Numbered from the stretch's first letter, positions 1-8,874 are shown. The stretch is DNA of 64,000 nt from Hydrogenophaga intermedia (GCF_000723405.1 NZ_CCAE010000001.1:186001-250000), one strand, 5' to 3'. Program-made: numbers and translations. The notes: a model not told the origin generated them from the sequence alone.

Positions 1-459
1 GAAGCCTTCGGCCGACACCGCCTCGCGCGCGGCGCGCAGCGCGGGCTCGAACAGATTCACCGCATCGAAGGGCGGATCGAGAAAGACAACGTCCAGACCC
101 TGCCCCGCCGCCGCGCGCAGGGCCGCCAGGCCATCACCGCGCTGAACGCGCACCGCCTCGGCTTTCAGGCGCGTGCGGATGGTCTGGAGTTGCACCACGA
201 GCGTGGGATCCTGCTCCACCATCACCACCTCGCGCGCGCCGCGAGAGGCGGCCTCGAAGCCCAACGCGCCCGTGCCCGCAAAAGCGTCGAGGCCACGCCA
301 GCCCGTGAGGTCCTGCCCCAGCCAGTTGAACAGGGTTTCGCGCACGCGCGAGGGCGTGGGTCGCAGCCCCGGCCGATCGGCCACGGGCAGCTTGCTGCGT
401 TTCCATTGCCCACCCAGGAGGCGGACTTCCTGCGGCGGGGCACCGGCGGGCTTCTTCAT
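1..459 (-). CDS. rsmD: 16S rRNA (guanine(966)-N(2))-methyltransferase RsmD, 3' end outside window
   Basis: RsmD methylates G966 of 16S rRNA in the 30S subunit using SAM. The visible 153 codons hold the N-terminal 'LLGGQWKRSKL' segment, the SAM-binding motif DAFAGTGALGFEAASRG and the catalytic DPPF ('VVFLDPPF'). The ATG at 459 gives MKKPAGAPPQEVRLL, the usual family beginning. The C-terminal portion lies beyond base 1, so the gene is partial only because of the window edge. The rsmD next to ftsY neighbourhood is common in proteobacteria. It reads in the same direction as the M16 peptidase genes and begins 25 bases after the second one ends, so it is probably the last gene of that operon. Confidence 0.93.
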   Translation of the reverse strand, partial: MKKPAGAPPQEVRLLGGQWKRSKLPVADRPGLRPTPSRVRETLFNWLGQDLTGWRGLDAFAGTGALGFEAASRGAREVVMVEQDPTLVVQLQTIRTRLKAEAVRVQRGDGLAALRAAAGQGLDVVFLDPPFDAVNLFEPALRAAREAVSAEGF

Positions 460-483
460 GCCGGCGAGCTTAACCGTGTGCCC

Positions 484-1821
484 TCAGGGCCGGGCTCCCA
501 CCACGACGGTGGCCAATCGGTCCGGCTTGACGACACGCTGCATCGCACGGCGCACCTCGTCCACCGTCAGCGCGCGCACGCGTTGCGTCCAGGTGTCCAG
601 GTAGTCCAGCGGCAAGCCGTTCCAGCCAATGTTGACCACGTTGTCGAGCAGCTTGCGGTTGCTGTCAAAGCGCAGTGCGAAGCCGTTGATGAGGTAGTCC
701 TTGGCGGCTTGCAGTTCAGCTTCGCTCGGGCCTTCGGCGATGTAGCCCGCAAGCGTGTCGCGCACCACGCGCACGGCCTCGTCGGCCTGGTCCGGCCGCG
801 TGTTGAGCCCGATCTGGAAGGCCCCCGCGTGGCGGCCCGGCGAGAAATAGCTGTACACGCCGTACGTGAGGCCGCGCTTCTCGCGCACCTCGATCGTCAG
901 GCGAGAGGTGAACCCGCTGCCGCCGAGGATGTGGTTGCCCACAAAGAGCGGAAAGAAGTCCGGGTCGTCCCGCTTGATGCCGGGTTGGCCGATCAGCACC
1001 TGCGCCTGCGCGGCAGCCATGGGCAGGCGCTGCACCGAGGCGGCGCTCAGGGGTTTCACCTCCGGCACGGGCGGCAACGCGGCGCAGCCATGCGGCGCGA
1101 TGGCGCGCACCATCGCATCGACGATGCGCTCGGCGCCCGCGCGGTCCACGGCGCCCACCATCACCACCTGCGCGCGGCAGGCGGTGATGTGGCGGCGGTA
1201 GAAGGCGCGCATGTCATCCACACGGATCGCAGCAAGGGTCTCGGGCGTGGTGAAACGCCCGTAAGGGTGGTCGCCGTACACGGCGCGCCCGAAGGCCTGG
1301 CTGGCCACCGTGGGCGGCCGGTTGAGCGCTTCGCGCAGCGCGGCCGATGCGCGCTCGCGGTCGCGTTGCCACACGGCCTCGGGCCAGGTGGGCCGGGCCA
1401 GTTGCTGCGCCGCCAGCGCCACGGCGCGCGAGAGGATGGCTGGATCGGTGAGGCTGCGCAGTTGCACCGAGAAGCGGTCGCTGCCCGCGCTCGCACCGAA
1501 CTCGGCGCCCAGGTCCACCCAGGCCGCGGCCAGGGCGTTTTCGTCGCGCGCGGGCTGGCCTTCGTAGGCACCTACGCCGCCGTCCATCAAGCCCGCCACC
1601 GCATTGGCCAGCCCCGCCTGCGCGGCCGGCTCGCGCCGGCTGCCGCCGTCGAAGTCCATCTGTACGTCGACCATGGGAATGGTCGGGCTGTTCACCAGGT
1701 ACACCCGCGTGCCGCTGGGGTGCACCCAATGCTCGATGGGGATGGCGGCCGAGGCCACGCCCGCGACCAGCGCCAGGCCCGTTGCGGCCAGCGCACGCTT
1801 CACCGTTGGCCAATGCCTCAT
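484..1821 (-). CDS. M16 family peptidase-like subunit lacking the zinc motif
   Basis: This 445-residue protein has an N-terminal signal peptide (cleavage near GVASA-AIP) and the M16 (pitrilysin/insulinase) fold. The HxxEH zinc signature is missing from the N-terminal half, while the C-terminal half keeps the Arg/Tyr motif 'REKRGLTYGVYS' that positions substrate. This is the pattern of the non-catalytic partner in two-gene M16 systems, as in mitochondrial processing peptidase. Its ATG overlaps the stop of the upstream catalytic subunit (ATGA at 1818-1821), implying translational coupling and a heterodimer, probably periplasmic. The substrate is unknown. Confidence 0.9.
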   Translation of the reverse strand: MRHWPTVKRALAATGLALVAGVASAAIPIEHWVHPSGTRVYLVNSPTIPMVDVQMDFDGGSRREPAAQAGLANAVAGLMDGGVGAYEGQPARDENALAAAWVDLGAEFGASAGSDRFSVQLRSLTDPAILSRAVALAAQQLARPTWPEAVWQRDRERASAALREALNRPPTVASQAFGRAVYGDHPYGRFTTPETLAAIRVDDMRAFYRRHITACRAQVVMVGAVDRAGAERIVDAMVRAIAPHGCAALPPVPEVKPLSAASVQRLPMAAAQAQVLIGQPGIKRDDPDFFPLFVGNHILGGSGFTSRLTIEVREKRGLTYGVYSYFSPGRHAGAFQIGLNTRPDQADEAVRVVRDTLAGYIAEGPSEAELQAAKDYLINGFALRFDSNRKLLDNVVNIGWNGLPLDYLDTWTQRVRALTVDEVRRAMQRVVKPDRLATVVVGARP

Positions 1822-3194
1822 TGCGCGCCCTCCGCCGCCCGCGCCTGGGGCACCAGCACGCCCGTGTTGAGCGTGCGATCGATGAAGTAGCGCTGCGCCA
1901 CCGCGCGCACCCGCTCGGCCGTCACGGCCTGCAGGCCCGCCATCAGACGCTCGCCGGCATCCGTGGGCAAGCCATTGAGCCAGTACGTGCCCTGCTCCTG
2001 CGCCTGGTTGAACACCGAGTCGAGCTTGTAGACCTCGGACGCGGTCCATTGCGTCTTCACGCGCTGCAGTTCCTCGGCGTTGACACCCTCGCGCGCGATG
2101 CGCTCGATCTCCGCCTTGAGTGCGCCGATCGCCATCTCTGCCGTGACGCCGCGCGCCGGCACAGCGGAGGCGGTGAACACCTGCGGCCCGCGGCCCATCA
2201 GCCCATAGCCCGAACTGGCGCTGTCGGCGATGCGCTTGCCGCCCGTACCCTGGCCCTGCACCAACGCGCGCTCCAGGCGCGCACCGCTGTAGCCATCGAG
2301 CACGCCCGAGAGCACGGCGAGCGCCAGCGCATCGCGGCTGGCCTCGTCGTCGCCGCCGGTGTAGCGGGGCGCGTGCCAGGCCAGCACCACCAGGCCCTGG
2401 TCGGCCACGGCGCGGTATTCCAGGCGGCGCGGCCCGTGCTGCGGCGGCTCCGTGCGCGGCTTGCGCGTGGGCACGGCGTGCACGGGGATGCGCCCGTAGG
2501 TGCGCTCCGCGATCTCAAGCACGCGCTGCGGGTCCACGTCGCCCGCCACCACCACGGCCGCGTTGGCCGGCACGTACCAACGCTGGTGGAAGTCGCGCAC
2601 GTCCTGGGGTGTCATCGCGTCGATGTCGCTCATCCAGCCGATGATGGGCCGCCGGTACGGGCTGGCCTGCCACACCATGGCGTTGAAGGCTTCGAACAGG
2701 CGCGCGCGCGGCGACTCCTCGGTGCGCTGGCGCCGTTCTTCCTTGATCACCTCGATCTCGCGCGTGAATTCGATGTCGGGCCACTGGTTGGTGGCGAAGC
2801 GATCGGCATTGAGCGCCATCACCTCTTCCAGCCGCTCGGCCGGCACCTGCTCGTGGTACGCGGTGGCGTCGCGGCTGGTGAAGGCGTTCTGGCGCCCGCC
2901 CAACGCGGCGACGCGCTCGGAGAACTCGCCGGGCTTGAGGGCCGCGCTGCCCTTGAACATCATGTGTTCGAGCGCGTGCGCCACGCCGGAGGTGCCGTCG
3001 ACCTCATCGATGGCGCCGACGCGCACCCACAGCATGTGCACCGCCGTGGGCGCTCGGTGGTCGGGCCGCACGATCAGCGACATGCCGTTGGCGAGGGTGA
3101 AAGACTGGACCGCCGGGGCGGAGAGGGCTGGCGAGGCGGCGTGCACGAGGGACGCGGTCAGCACCAACCCCAGAAGCGTCGAAAGGCGTTTCAT
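1818..3194 (-). CDS. M16 family zinc metallopeptidase, catalytic subunit
   Basis: A 458-residue secreted M16 peptidase. The start MKRLSTLLGLVLTASLVHA is a clear signal peptide, so the longer in-frame N-terminus is rejected. The inverted zinc motif HxxEH appears as HALEHMMFKG, with the distal glutamate region following. It is the active partner of the overlapping downstream gene, which lacks this motif. The promoter must lie in the 29-base gap to divergent ftsY (start 3224) or inside that gene. The likely role is periplasmic turnover of peptides or misfolded segments; no specific substrate can be read from the sequence. Confidence 0.92.
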   Translation of the reverse strand: MKRLSTLLGLVLTASLVHAASPALSAPAVQSFTLANGMSLIVRPDHRAPTAVHMLWVRVGAIDEVDGTSGVAHALEHMMFKGSAALKPGEFSERVAALGGRQNAFTSRDATAYHEQVPAERLEEVMALNADRFATNQWPDIEFTREIEVIKEERRQRTEESPRARLFEAFNAMVWQASPYRRPIIGWMSDIDAMTPQDVRDFHQRWYVPANAAVVVAGDVDPQRVLEIAERTYGRIPVHAVPTRKPRTEPPQHGPRRLEYRAVADQGLVVLAWHAPRYTGGDDEASRDALALAVLSGVLDGYSGARLERALVQGQGTGGKRIADSASSGYGLMGRGPQVFTASAVPARGVTAEMAIGALKAEIERIAREGVNAEELQRVKTQWTASEVYKLDSVFNQAQEQGTYWLNGLPTDAGERLMAGLQAVTAERVRAVAQRYFIDRTLNTGVLVPQARAAEGAQ

Positions 3195-3223
3195 AGAATC
3201 CCAAGGATTCCAGAGATTCTCAA

Positions 3224-4276
3224 ATGTTCTCGTTCTTTCGCAAAAAAAATCCCGCGCCCGCCCCTGAGGCACCGGTGGTCACGCCCGATGCCCCCCCGGC
3301 CGTCGAGCCTGTTGCGGCGCCGGCACCGGCACCGGAGCACCCACCGACGAGCGCTGCACGACCCGCGCCAGCCGCTCCCCGCGAGAGCTGGCTGAACCGC
3401 CTGAAGAGCGGACTGCGCCGCACCGGCAGCGGCATTGCCACGGTGTTCACCGGCACGCGCATCGACGAGGACCTGTACGAAGAGCTCGAGGCCGCCCTGC
3501 TCATGGCCGACAGCGGCGTATCGGCCACGCAGCACCTGCTGACCGACCTGCGCCGCCGCGTGAAGGAGGCCAAGGCCACCGAGCCGGCCGCCGTGAAGGC
3601 CTTGCTGGCCGACGCCATCGCCGATCTGCTGAAACCCTTGCAGAAGCCGCTCGTCATCGGCGAGCACAAGCCCACCGTCATCATGGTCGCCGGCGTCAAC
3701 GGCGCGGGCAAGACCACGTCCATCGGCAAGCTCACGCGCCACCTGGCCGACGATGGCGCCAGCGTGCTGCTGGCCGCCGCCGACACCTTCCGCGCGGCCG
3801 CGCGCGAACAGTTGGCCGTATGGGCCGACCGGAACACGGTGGACATCGTGACGCAGGAAGGCGGCGACCCGGCCGCCGTGTGCTTCGACGCCGTGAGCGC
3901 CGGCAAGGCGCGCGGCAAGGACGTGGTGCTGGTGGACACCGCCGGCCGCCTGCCCACGCAATTGCACCTGATGGAAGAGCTGCGCAAGATCCGCCGCGTG
4001 GTGAACAAGGCGGACGCCTCCGCGCCGCACGAGGTGCTGCTGGTCATCGACGGCAACACTGGCCAGAACGCGCTCACGCAGGTCAAGGCCTTCGACGAGG
4101 CCCTGCAGCTCACGGGTCTCATCATCACCAAGCTTGACGGCACGGCCAAAGGGGGCGTGCTCTGCGCCATCGCGCGCGAGCGGCCCGTGCCGGTGTACTT
4201 CATCGGCGTGGGCGAGAAGCTCGAAGACCTCGAGACATTCGACGCGCGCGAGTACGCGCAGGCCCTGCTCAGCTAG
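3224..4276 (+). CDS. ftsY: Signal recognition particle receptor FtsY
   Basis: FtsY is the membrane-associated GTPase that docks SRP-ribosome complexes at the Sec translocon. The 350-residue protein begins with a Pro/Ala-rich A domain (about residues 9-52), followed by the N domain and the G domain. The P-loop GVNGAGKTT lies near residues 157-165, with DTAGRL and TKLDGTAKGG further on. The N-terminal MFSFFRKK segment is typical of betaproteobacterial FtsY. It is divergent from the M16 operon, and its last 8 bases overlap the end of the convergent anti-sigma gene. Confidence 0.97.
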   Translation: MFSFFRKKNPAPAPEAPVVTPDAPPAVEPVAAPAPAPEHPPTSAARPAPAAPRESWLNRLKSGLRRTGSGIATVFTGTRIDEDLYEELEAALLMADSGVSATQHLLTDLRRRVKEAKATEPAAVKALLADAIADLLKPLQKPLVIGEHKPTVIMVAGVNGAGKTTSIGKLTRHLADDGASVLLAAADTFRAAAREQLAVWADRNTVDIVTQEGGDPAAVCFDAVSAGKARGKDVVLVDTAGRLPTQLHLMEELRKIRRVVNKADASAPHEVLLVIDGNTGQNALTQVKAFDEALQLTGLIITKLDGTAKGGVLCAIARERPVPVYFIGVGEKLEDLETFDAREYAQALLS

Positions 4277-4481
4277 CGTCTTCCTCGCTGTAGTGGCGCC
4301 AGCGGCCCATGGCCTGGCGCATGGTGAGCACCTGCCGTTCGAACGTGGGGCAGGCCTGGCACATCGCCATGTGCAGGCGCAAGGCCCAGCGCTCCAGGCG
4401 CGGCAGCTCACGGTCCTCGCGCGCGATGATGAGCGCGGTGACTTCTTTGCAGGTGCGGCGCAGCGGGTAGATGGGCTTCAT
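4269..4481 (-). CDS. Small zinc-finger (zf-HC2-like) anti-sigma factor
   Basis: A 70-residue protein starting MKPIYPLRRTCKEV. It contains the H-x3-C-x2-C signature HMAMCQACP of ZAS/zf-HC2 anti-sigma factors, plus an upstream Cys (TCKEV). The ATG overlaps the stop of the sigma gene (ATGA, 4478-4481), which fixes the start and implies coupled synthesis of both partners. There is no transmembrane segment, so a soluble redox- or metal-responsive anti-sigma is likely: zinc or copper binding, or Cys oxidation, would release the sigma factor. It most plausibly controls the divergent bufferin operon; that target is inferred from position. Confidence 0.82.
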   Translation of the reverse strand: MKPIYPLRRTCKEVTALIIAREDRELPRLERWALRLHMAMCQACPTFERQVLTMRQAMGRWRHYSEEDAS

Positions 4482-5050
4482 GCGGCGTCTCGGCGGGCGA
4501 ACCAGTTGAGTTCCAGGCATTCGCGCAAGCGCAGGCGGGCCCGGTGCAACTGGACGTACAGGTTGGTCGGCGTCAGCGACAGCTCCTTACAGATCTCCTC
4601 ACTGCCCATCTCCAGCCACTCACGCATCAGGAACAGGCGCCCCTGCACGGGCGGCAGCTTCTCGGTGCAGGCCTCCAGGATGCGCATGAACTGGCGATTG
4701 TCCAGATCCTGCTCGGGGTTGCCCCAATCGGCCGGCCGCTCGGCGAAGTGGCCGTCGGCCTTGAAGGGCAGGTAATCCAGCGGGTCGGCCTCGTCGTCCT
4801 CGCCCTGGCTCAGCGTCACTTCGCGACCGTGCTGGCGCAGCGCATCGACGATCTTGTGCTTGAGGATGCCGACGAGCCAGGTCCGCAATTGCGCGCGGCG
4901 CTCGAAGGCCTGCGGCTTCGCAATCGCCGCCAGCACGGTCTCGGACACCGCGTCCTCCGCCCATGATTCGTTGCGCAGTTGCAAGCGCGCGAACTTCATG
5001 AGGTAAGCGCGCGACTCGGCGACTTCCTGCTCGAACGTTGGGGACGACAT
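4478..5050 (-). CDS. ECF-type RNA polymerase sigma factor
   Basis: A 190-residue sigma-70 family protein with region 2 ('ESWAEDAVSETVLAAI', 'LRTWLVGILKHKIVDALR') and region 4 ('LPPVQGRLFLMREWLEMG', 'TNLYVQLHRARLRLRECL'). An acidic linker (SQGEDDEADPLDYLP) separates them. The ATG at 5050 begins MSSPTFEQEVAESRAYLMKF; longer in-frame extensions have no family support. It is co-transcribed with the overlapping zinc-finger anti-sigma gene and divergent from bufA by 138 bases. By analogy with copper-responsive SigF-type systems beside bufferin genes, it probably activates that operon and itself. Confidence 0.9.
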   Translation of the reverse strand: MSSPTFEQEVAESRAYLMKFARLQLRNESWAEDAVSETVLAAIAKPQAFERRAQLRTWLVGILKHKIVDALRQHGREVTLSQGEDDEADPLDYLPFKADGHFAERPADWGNPEQDLDNRQFMRILEACTEKLPPVQGRLFLMREWLEMGSEEICKELSLTPTNLYVQLHRARLRLRECLELNWFARRDAA

Positions 5051-5096
5051 GGCGCGCGAGTGTAGTGAATGGCGAAGACCGTGCAGCGACAGGCGG

Positions 5097-5123
5097 TGTA
5101 AGAACCCGCGTCTGACCACGACA
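5097..5123 (+). promoter_or_regulatory. Candidate ECF promoter for the bufferin operon
   Basis: In the 138-base gap between the divergent sigma and bufA genes, TGTAAG (5097-5102) is followed 16 bases later by CGACA (5119-5123). The spacing and the C-G-A/T-C-like -10 suit an ECF promoter read towards bufA, 66 bases before its ATG. No convincing sigma-70 promoter is seen here. The assignment rests on one site only. Confidence 0.35.
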
Positions 5124-5188
5124 CAAGCCCACCAGAGCGCTTGCACCGGGCCATCGCACGGTGGGCACTGGGTTTGAGGAGTCATCCC

Positions 5189-5470
5189 ATGAACCAACGC
5201 CAATTCCTGGCCGCCGCCGCCGGCTCGCTGATGTCGCTCGCGCTGCTGTCCACGCCCGCGCTGGCGCAGAACAGCGGCAAGGAGAAGTGCTACGGCATCG
5301 CCAAGGCCGGGCAGAACGACTGCGCCAACCTCGCCGGCACGCATTCCTGCGCGGGCCAGGCCAAGATGGACATGGACAAGGGCGACTGGAAGTACGTGCC
5401 CGCGGGCACCTGCAAGCAGATGGGCGGCCTGTCGGCCGACGATGCCAAGAAGGCCACGATGAAGAGCTGA
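5189..5470 (+). CDS. bufA: Bufferin precursor (DUF2282), metal-binding RiPP
   Basis: A 93-residue precursor with a Sec signal peptide (MNQRQFL...TPALAQ, cleavage near residue 27). The short mature part has four Cys at positions 34, 45, 54 and 75, in the contexts [23 protein letters not shown] and GTCKQMGG. This is the DUF2282/bufferin layout. In studied members, paired Cys are converted by an MNIO enzyme to thiooxazoles and the exported peptide sequesters copper. The ATG at 5189 follows GAGGAG at a good distance. It opens an operon with bufB, bufC and a DoxX gene, facing an ECF sigma/anti-sigma pair. That this copy is modified and binds metal is inferred from family and context. Confidence 0.9.
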   Translation: MNQRQFLAAAAGSLMSLALLSTPALAQNSGKEKCYGIAKAGQNDCANLAGTHSCAGQAKMDMDKGDWKYVPAGTCKQMGGLSADDAKKATMKS

Positions 5471-5490
5471 TTGCCAGCCGAGCACGCGCC

Positions 5491-6393
5491 ATGCCAGCCC
5501 CCCCGACAAACGACGCCGACGCGCCCGAGGTGGGCATCGGCTGGCGCGCGCCGCACCAGCGTGCTCTGCTCGAACAGCGGCCCGCGCTCGACTTCATCGA
5601 GGTGCACGCGGAGAACTTCTTCGCGCCCAACGCCGCCACGCGCGCGCCTTTGCTCAAGGCCCGCGAGTCCTACGGCCTGAGCCTGCACGGCGTGGGCCTG
5701 TCGCTGGGCTCCGCTGATGGCATCGACCCCTGGCACCTGGACCGCCTGGCCACGCTCGTCGCTGACACCGAGCCCCGCTTCGTCAGCGAACACGCGAGCT
5801 TCGCGCGCGGCACCTGGCAAGCCCGTGCCGTGCACGCGGCCGACCTGCTTCCCCTGCCCTTCACCCGTGAGGCGCTGGACGTGTTGTGCGCGAACGTGCA
5901 GCGCGTGCAGGACCGCCTGCGCCGGACCATCGCGGTCGAGAACCTCTCGGCCTACCTCGCCTGGCCCGAGGCCGACATGGGCGAGGTCGATTTCCTCGTG
6001 GCCCTGAGCCAGCGCACGGGCTGCCAGTTGCTGGTGGACGTCAACAACCTCGTCGTCAACGCACTCAATGACCAGCGCGCCGCCCGCATCGACGCCCCCT
6101 TGCCCGCCGTGCACCGCTGGCTTGATGCGATCCCGCCCGACTGCGTGAGCGAGCTCCACCTGGCGGGCCACCACGACCGCGGCGACCTCGTGATCGACGA
6201 CCACGGCAGCCGCGTACACGCCCTGGTGTGGCAGGCGTACCGCCACGCCGTCGCGCGCTTCGGCGCGGTGCCCACGCTGATCGAATGGGACACCGACATC
6301 CCCGCGCTGGACGTGCTGCTGGACGAGGCCGCTTCGGCACGGCGCCTGGGCCGCGACGCCCTGCGCGCGCCGGCCATGGAGCCGGCCGCATGA
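5491..6393 (+). CDS. bufB: MNIO family (DUF692) bufferin-modifying oxygenase
   Basis: A 300-residue DUF692 protein with a TIM-barrel fold that holds a multinuclear non-heme iron centre and modifies Cys in ribosomal peptides. Ligand motifs are present: HAENFF (H39, E41), [10 protein letters not shown] (H66), [24 protein letters not shown] and EWD. It starts at ATG 5491, 20 bases after bufA, and its stop overlaps the bufC start (ATGA). Enzyme, precursor and partner are adjacent, as in characterised bufferin systems. The product chemistry (thiooxazole) is known from the family, not visible here. Confidence 0.92.
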   Translation: MPAPPTNDADAPEVGIGWRAPHQRALLEQRPALDFIEVHAENFFAPNAATRAPLLKARESYGLSLHGVGLSLGSADGIDPWHLDRLATLVADTEPRFVSEHASFARGTWQARAVHAADLLPLPFTREALDVLCANVQRVQDRLRRTIAVENLSAYLAWPEADMGEVDFLVALSQRTGCQLLVDVNNLVVNALNDQRAARIDAPLPAVHRWLDAIPPDCVSELHLAGHHDRGDLVIDDHGSRVHALVWQAYRHAVARFGAVPTLIEWDTDIPALDVLLDEAASARRLGRDALRAPAMEPAA

Positions 6394-7187
6394 ACACCTC
6401 GCTCGCGCAGCGGCAGCACGAACTGCTCGACGCCCTGCTGCAGGCGCACCCGCCCGGGCCCGAGGCGCCCTGGCACGGCCCGGGGCTCGGCGCCTACCGC
6501 GCCAACGCGCACGCGCACGCCGAGCGCGCGCTGCTCGCCGCCTACCCCGTGGTCGCGGCGCTGCTCGGCGAAGAGGCCTTCCAGGCGCTCGCGCGCGCGC
6601 TGTGGCACCACCGCCCACCCGAGCGCGGTGACCTGTCCGAATGGGGCGCGGCGCTGGCCGGCTTCGTCGCCGCACAGAGCGACCTGGACAGCCTGCCCTA
6701 CCTGAGCGACGTGGCCCGGCTCGAGTGGGCCTTGCATCTGGCCTCACGCGCCGCCGACACCACTCCCGACGCCGCGAGCTTCGCCTGGCTCGAGCGCGAG
6801 CCCCCCGAACGCCTGCTCCTGAGGCTGGCCCCCGGCACGGCGATCGTGCGCAGCCCCTGGCCGGTGCTCAGCGTGCTCGACGCCCACCTGCACGGCGAAC
6901 CCGACTTCGCCACCGTGGCCCGGCGCCTGGCCGCCGGTGTCGCCGAAAACGTGCGCGTGTGGCGCCAGGGCCCGGCCCTGCGGCTCACACCCATCGACGA
7001 CACGATCGCCGGCTTCGAGGCCGCGTTGCTGGACGGTCACACGCTTGGCCAGGCGCTGGACCACACCCCGATCGATGCCCTCGCCTGGCTCGGCGACGCC
7101 GTGCGCAGCGGCCTGTTCGCGGGCGTGGCGCCTACCCCCGACGCAATCGACAACGAAGGAGAACCGCCATGTCCACCCAGCCATTGA
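6390..7187 (+). CDS. bufC: BufC-like MNIO partner protein (DUF2063)
   Basis: A 265-residue protein with an N-terminal DUF2063 domain: [13 protein letters not shown], '[29 protein letters not shown]' split by short helices, and a '[16 protein letters not shown]' segment. The C-terminal half carries a RiPP-recognition-like region. In bufferin and related MNIO systems this protein binds the precursor leader and presents it to the DUF692 enzyme. The ATG at 6390 overlaps the bufB stop, and the 3' end overlaps the DoxX start by 19 bases, so the four genes are tightly coupled. Confidence 0.88.
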   Translation: MNTSLAQRQHELLDALLQAHPPGPEAPWHGPGLGAYRANAHAHAERALLAAYPVVAALLGEEAFQALARALWHHRPPERGDLSEWGAALAGFVAAQSDLDSLPYLSDVARLEWALHLASRAADTTPDAASFAWLEREPPERLLLRLAPGTAIVRSPWPVLSVLDAHLHGEPDFATVARRLAAGVAENVRVWRQGPALRLTPIDDTIAGFEAALLDGHTLGQALDHTPIDALAWLGDAVRSGLFAGVAPTPDAIDNEGEPPCPPSH

Positions 7188-7627
7188 TCCACCGCATCGC
7201 CACCTGGTGGCAGCCCATCGACCGCCTGCTCGACGCCGCCCAACCCCTGGGCGCGCTGCTCGCGCGGCTCTATATCGCGCAGGTGTTCTTCCTCTCGGGC
7301 CTCACCAAAATCCGCGACTGGGACACCACCCTGTTGTTGTTCACCGAGGAATACCACGTGCCCCTGCTGCCGCCCGCCATGGCCGCCGTCATGGGCACGG
7401 TGGGCGAGCTGGCCCTGCCGGTGCTGCTGGTGCTGGGGCTGGCCGGGCGCTTCTCGGCGCTCGGCCTGTCGGTGGTCAACGTGGTGGCCGTGCTGAGCCT
7501 GAGCGAGATCGCACCGGCGGCGTTTCAGCAACACCTCACCTGGGGCGCGCTGCTGGCCGCGCTGGCGCTGTTCGGGCCGGGGCGCTGGTCGCTGGACCAC
7601 TGGCTGGGCGGTCGCCTGCGTTCCTGA
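7169..7627 (+). CDS. DoxX family membrane protein of the bufferin operon
   Basis: A 152-residue DoxX/DUF417-type membrane protein with about four hydrophobic helices (for example LLARLYIAQVFFLSGLTKI, ELALPVLLVLGLAGRF and LSVVNVVAVLSLSEIA). The ATG at 7169 has an excellent ribosome-binding site (AAGGAG, 9 bases upstream) inside the end of bufC. DoxX proteins often close bufferin operons; a role in electron transfer or in handling the exported peptide has been suggested, but the function is unproven. Confidence 0.88.
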   Translation: MSTQPLIHRIATWWQPIDRLLDAAQPLGALLARLYIAQVFFLSGLTKIRDWDTTLLLFTEEYHVPLLPPAMAAVMGTVGELALPVLLVLGLAGRFSALGLSVVNVVAVLSLSEIAPAAFQQHLTWGALLAALALFGPGRWSLDHWLGGRLRS

Positions 7628-7660
7628 GGCCATGCGTGCGGGGCCGTACCATCGCGGCCC

Positions 7661-8830
7661 ATGCGCAGCGGCATCACCCGACTTGTCCTCATCGGCGCAG
7701 GCCCGGCCCACCGAGAGGTGCTGGCCCGCCTGACGCGGCACCACCCCGCCGACCTGCAGGTCACCCTGCTGGCCCCACCCCCCGCACCCGTGCACGAACC
7801 CCTGGTGCCCGCCGTGGTCGCGGGCAGGTACACGGCCGACTCCTGCCGCGTGGGCTTGTCGGGCCTGCTCACCCTGGCCCACGCGCGCTGGGTTGGCGGC
7901 CGGTGCGCCGCGCTGGACGTGGAGGGCCGCCTCGTGCGCGCCGCGCCGGCCGACGGCGGAGCGCCCATCGACCTGCCCTTCGACCTGCTCTCGCTGGACA
8001 CCGCCGCCACCACCGACCGCGAGGCGCTGGAGCAGCGCCTGCCCGGCGCGCGCGACCTGGCGCTGCCGCGCTACCCCACCGAGGCCTTCCTGGGCCTGTG
8101 GCCGCGCGTGGTGTCGCTGGCACACAAACGGCCGCTGTCGGTCGCCGTCATCGGCGCGGGCGCGGCCGCCATCGAACTGGTCTTCGCCGCCGCGCAGCGT
8201 CTGCGAGCCGAGGGCCATGCCGGCACCATCCTCACCCTGCTCACCGACGGCGGTGTGCTGGCCGGTGACTTGCCCCCCGCCGTGGCCTCGCGCGTGCGGC
8301 GCGAGCTCAAGCGCCAGCGCATCCACGTGCTCAACGAACCCTGCACGGGCCTCACGGTCGACGGCGTGCGCCTGGCCAACGGCGCGCTGCTGCGCTGCGA
8401 CGTGCCCCTGGTGGCCGGTGTCGCGCAGGCCCCGGTGTGGCTGCGCGACACGCCGCTGGCACTTGCCGAGGGCGGGCAGGTGCTCGTCAATCGCTTCCAG
8501 CAGAGCCTGAGCCACCCGAACGTGTTCGCCGCCGGCCACGCCGCGCGCCGCGACGACCACGCCTATCCCGAAGCCGCCACGGCCTCGGCGCGCGCTGGCG
8601 CCGCGCTCGCGCACAACCTGCTCGCGGCCTTCGAGGGCCAGCCCCTCAAACCCCATTGGCCGGCGCAGCGCGTGTTCACGCGACTGTCGTGTGGCAGCGA
8701 CCGGGCCATCGCCGCCTGGGGCCCACTGCGCACCCAGGGTGCCTGGGTGGCGCGCTGGAAGGACCGCGATGCGCGCCGCGAGGTTGCGGCGCCGGCACCA
8801 CAAGGAGAGGATGCGGCGCCCCAGGCGTAA
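7661..8830 (+). CDS. FAD-dependent pyridine nucleotide-disulfide oxidoreductase-like protein
   Basis: A 389-residue flavoprotein related to type II NADH dehydrogenases. It begins with the dinucleotide motif LVLIGAGPAHREVL, has a second GxGxxxxE-like motif (VAVIGAGAAAIELVFAAA), and ends with the FAD-binding stretch NVFAAGHAA. The first GxG motif is followed by Ala-His rather than the usual Gly-Ala. It starts 33 bases after the DoxX gene; TACCAT at 7647-7652, 8 bases before the ATG, could drive a leaderless transcript. Whether it serves the bufferin pathway is unknown. The substrate cannot be named. Confidence 0.75.
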   Translation: MRSGITRLVLIGAGPAHREVLARLTRHHPADLQVTLLAPPPAPVHEPLVPAVVAGRYTADSCRVGLSGLLTLAHARWVGGRCAALDVEGRLVRAAPADGGAPIDLPFDLLSLDTAATTDREALEQRLPGARDLALPRYPTEAFLGLWPRVVSLAHKRPLSVAVIGAGAAAIELVFAAAQRLRAEGHAGTILTLLTDGGVLAGDLPPAVASRVRRELKRQRIHVLNEPCTGLTVDGVRLANGALLRCDVPLVAGVAQAPVWLRDTPLALAEGGQVLVNRFQQSLSHPNVFAAGHAARRDDHAYPEAATASARAGAALAHNLLAAFEGQPLKPHWPAQRVFTRLSCGSDRAIAAWGPLRTQGAWVARWKDRDARREVAAPAPQGEDAAPQA

Positions 8831-8858
8831 AGCGGTTGCAACGCACGGCCCGTAAACT

Positions 8859-8874
8859 TAGGGACTACTCCCTA
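8859..8874. promoter_or_regulatory. Short inverted repeat, possible operator
   Basis: The perfect inverted repeat TAGGGA-CTAC-TCCCTA lies in the 60-base gap between the flavoprotein gene and the DUF4399 gene, 16 bases before the latter's ATG. It is AT-richer than its surroundings, and dyads of this size often bind LuxR-type or other dimeric regulators. No other copy was noticed in the window. Confidence 0.35.

Noticed and set aside
190..1890. Long plus-strand open frame opposite the M16 gene
   Set aside because: It is His/Arg/Ala-rich with no domain, and is the mirror of a well-supported minus-strand gene in GC-rich DNA. The same applies to the long frames opposite lolC/lolD, valS and subunits I and II.
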